Position numbers and translations under genes: made by a program
Shown here: positions 63,744 through 64,000 of the stretch, piece after piece
How positions within the stretch are numbered: position 1 is the first letter of the stretch
Layout of the letters: each line of letters starts with the position of its first letter
Source of the DNA: Candidatus Purcelliella pentastirinorum
Lineage (GTDB): Bacteria; Pseudomonadota; Gammaproteobacteria; Enterobacterales; Enterobacteriaceae
Assembly: GCF_028748785.1 (NCBI RefSeq)
Contig: NZ_CP110496.1
Location: 372,001 to 436,000 of the forward strand
Direction of reading: 5' to 3'
Length of the DNA: 64,000 nucleotides
Notes under the pieces: generated by a model
What the model saw: the letters and a program-made list of their open reading frames with translations, nothing else
Databases searched by the model: none
Told to the model about the DNA's origin: nothing

Positions 63744-64000
63744 ATAATATATCCTATAAAATATTCCTCTAAATAAGAATATAAAAAAATAAATACAAAA
63801 AATCAAATAAATAAAATATTAAAAAAATAAAATATTTAATTTAAAATAAGATAATAAAATTTATAATTAAAATAAAATGTCATTTTAATATAAAATACAT
63901 CTTTAAAAAAAATTAAGAAATTATTATTGAACAATAAATAGATATCCCTATAATAACCTCATGTATAAAAAAAATAAAAAAATACATAAATATAAAAAGA

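Noticed and set aside
63744-64000. lrp upstream of trxB, as in E. coli
   Set aside because: No reading frame or motif resembling Lrp is present in the 257 bases before the window edge.

Overview
The window reads as chromosome from a strongly reduced, very A+T-rich gammaproteobacterial (Enterobacterales-type) endosymbiont. By eye, intergenic DNA is nearly all A/T. Proteins are close to full-length Escherichia coli homologues but drift toward Lys/Asn/Ile or Phe/Leu/Ser. Several blocks keep E. coli gene order with genes dropped out: murI-rrn-murB-birA-coaA-tRNAs-secE-nusG-rplK-rplA-rplJ, hisS-yfgM-bamB-der-guaB-guaA, pgl-bioA-bioBFCD, nfuA/bioH, accD-cvpA, lgt-thyA with mutH-ygdQ, and trxB-serC-cmk-rpsA. 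The code looks standard (Trp is TGG, TGA stops). I see no transposase, prophage, CRISPR array or plasmid function. A complete biotin pathway in such a small genome is typical of nutritional symbionts of animals on B-vitamin-poor food such as blood. That host assignment is inference, and I cannot name the species.

Layout. 0-5.7 kb: the start of rplJ, then rplA, rplK, nusG, secE, three tRNAs (Gly, Tyr, Thr), coaA, a C-terminally truncated birA and murB. 5.8-10.6 kb: an rRNA operon (16S, tRNA-Glu, 23S) with promoter and boxA/boxC antitermination elements but no 5S gene. 10.7-15 kb: murI, an oxalate-decarboxylase-like bicupin with a Tat-type leader, rluD, bamD (no lipobox cysteine) and rpmE. 15-19.5 kb: hslVU and glpFK. 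19.5-29.6 kb: guaAB, der, bamB, yfgM, hisS, an 0.9-kb empty stretch, rlmN and ndk. 29.6-39.7 kb: lysP, tRNA-Ile2, corA, hemCD, dcd, the ABC exporter yadGH, hpt, fabA, rpoH and rsmD. 39.7-49.6 kb: pgl, bioA, bioBFCD, fabB, cysS and folD. 49.7-64 kb: glpD, nfuA, bioH, cvpA, accD, lgt, thyA, ygdQ, mutH, rplY, gloC, rpsA, cmk, a decayed serC and trxB.

How it fits together. BioC and BioH make and release the pimeloyl moiety on the fatty-acid cycle (FabA, FabB and AccD are also here), and BioF-BioA-BioD-BioB finish biotin. BirA would load it on acetyl-CoA carboxylase. GlpF, GlpK and GlpD form a full glycerol-to-DHAP route, but GlpF has lost a selectivity-filter residue and GlpK has lost its allosteric sites. 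Lgt, BamB and BamD show that an outer membrane is kept, although BamD can no longer be lipidated. RpoH and HslUV keep a heat-shock branch.

The most unusual items are the bicupin, the truncated BirA next to a complete biotin pathway, the lipobox-less BamD, the GlpF/GlpK changes, the 5S-less rRNA operon with intact antitermination boxes, and serC caught in mid-decay. I found nothing I would call a wholly undescribed multi-gene system; the bicupin is the best lead.
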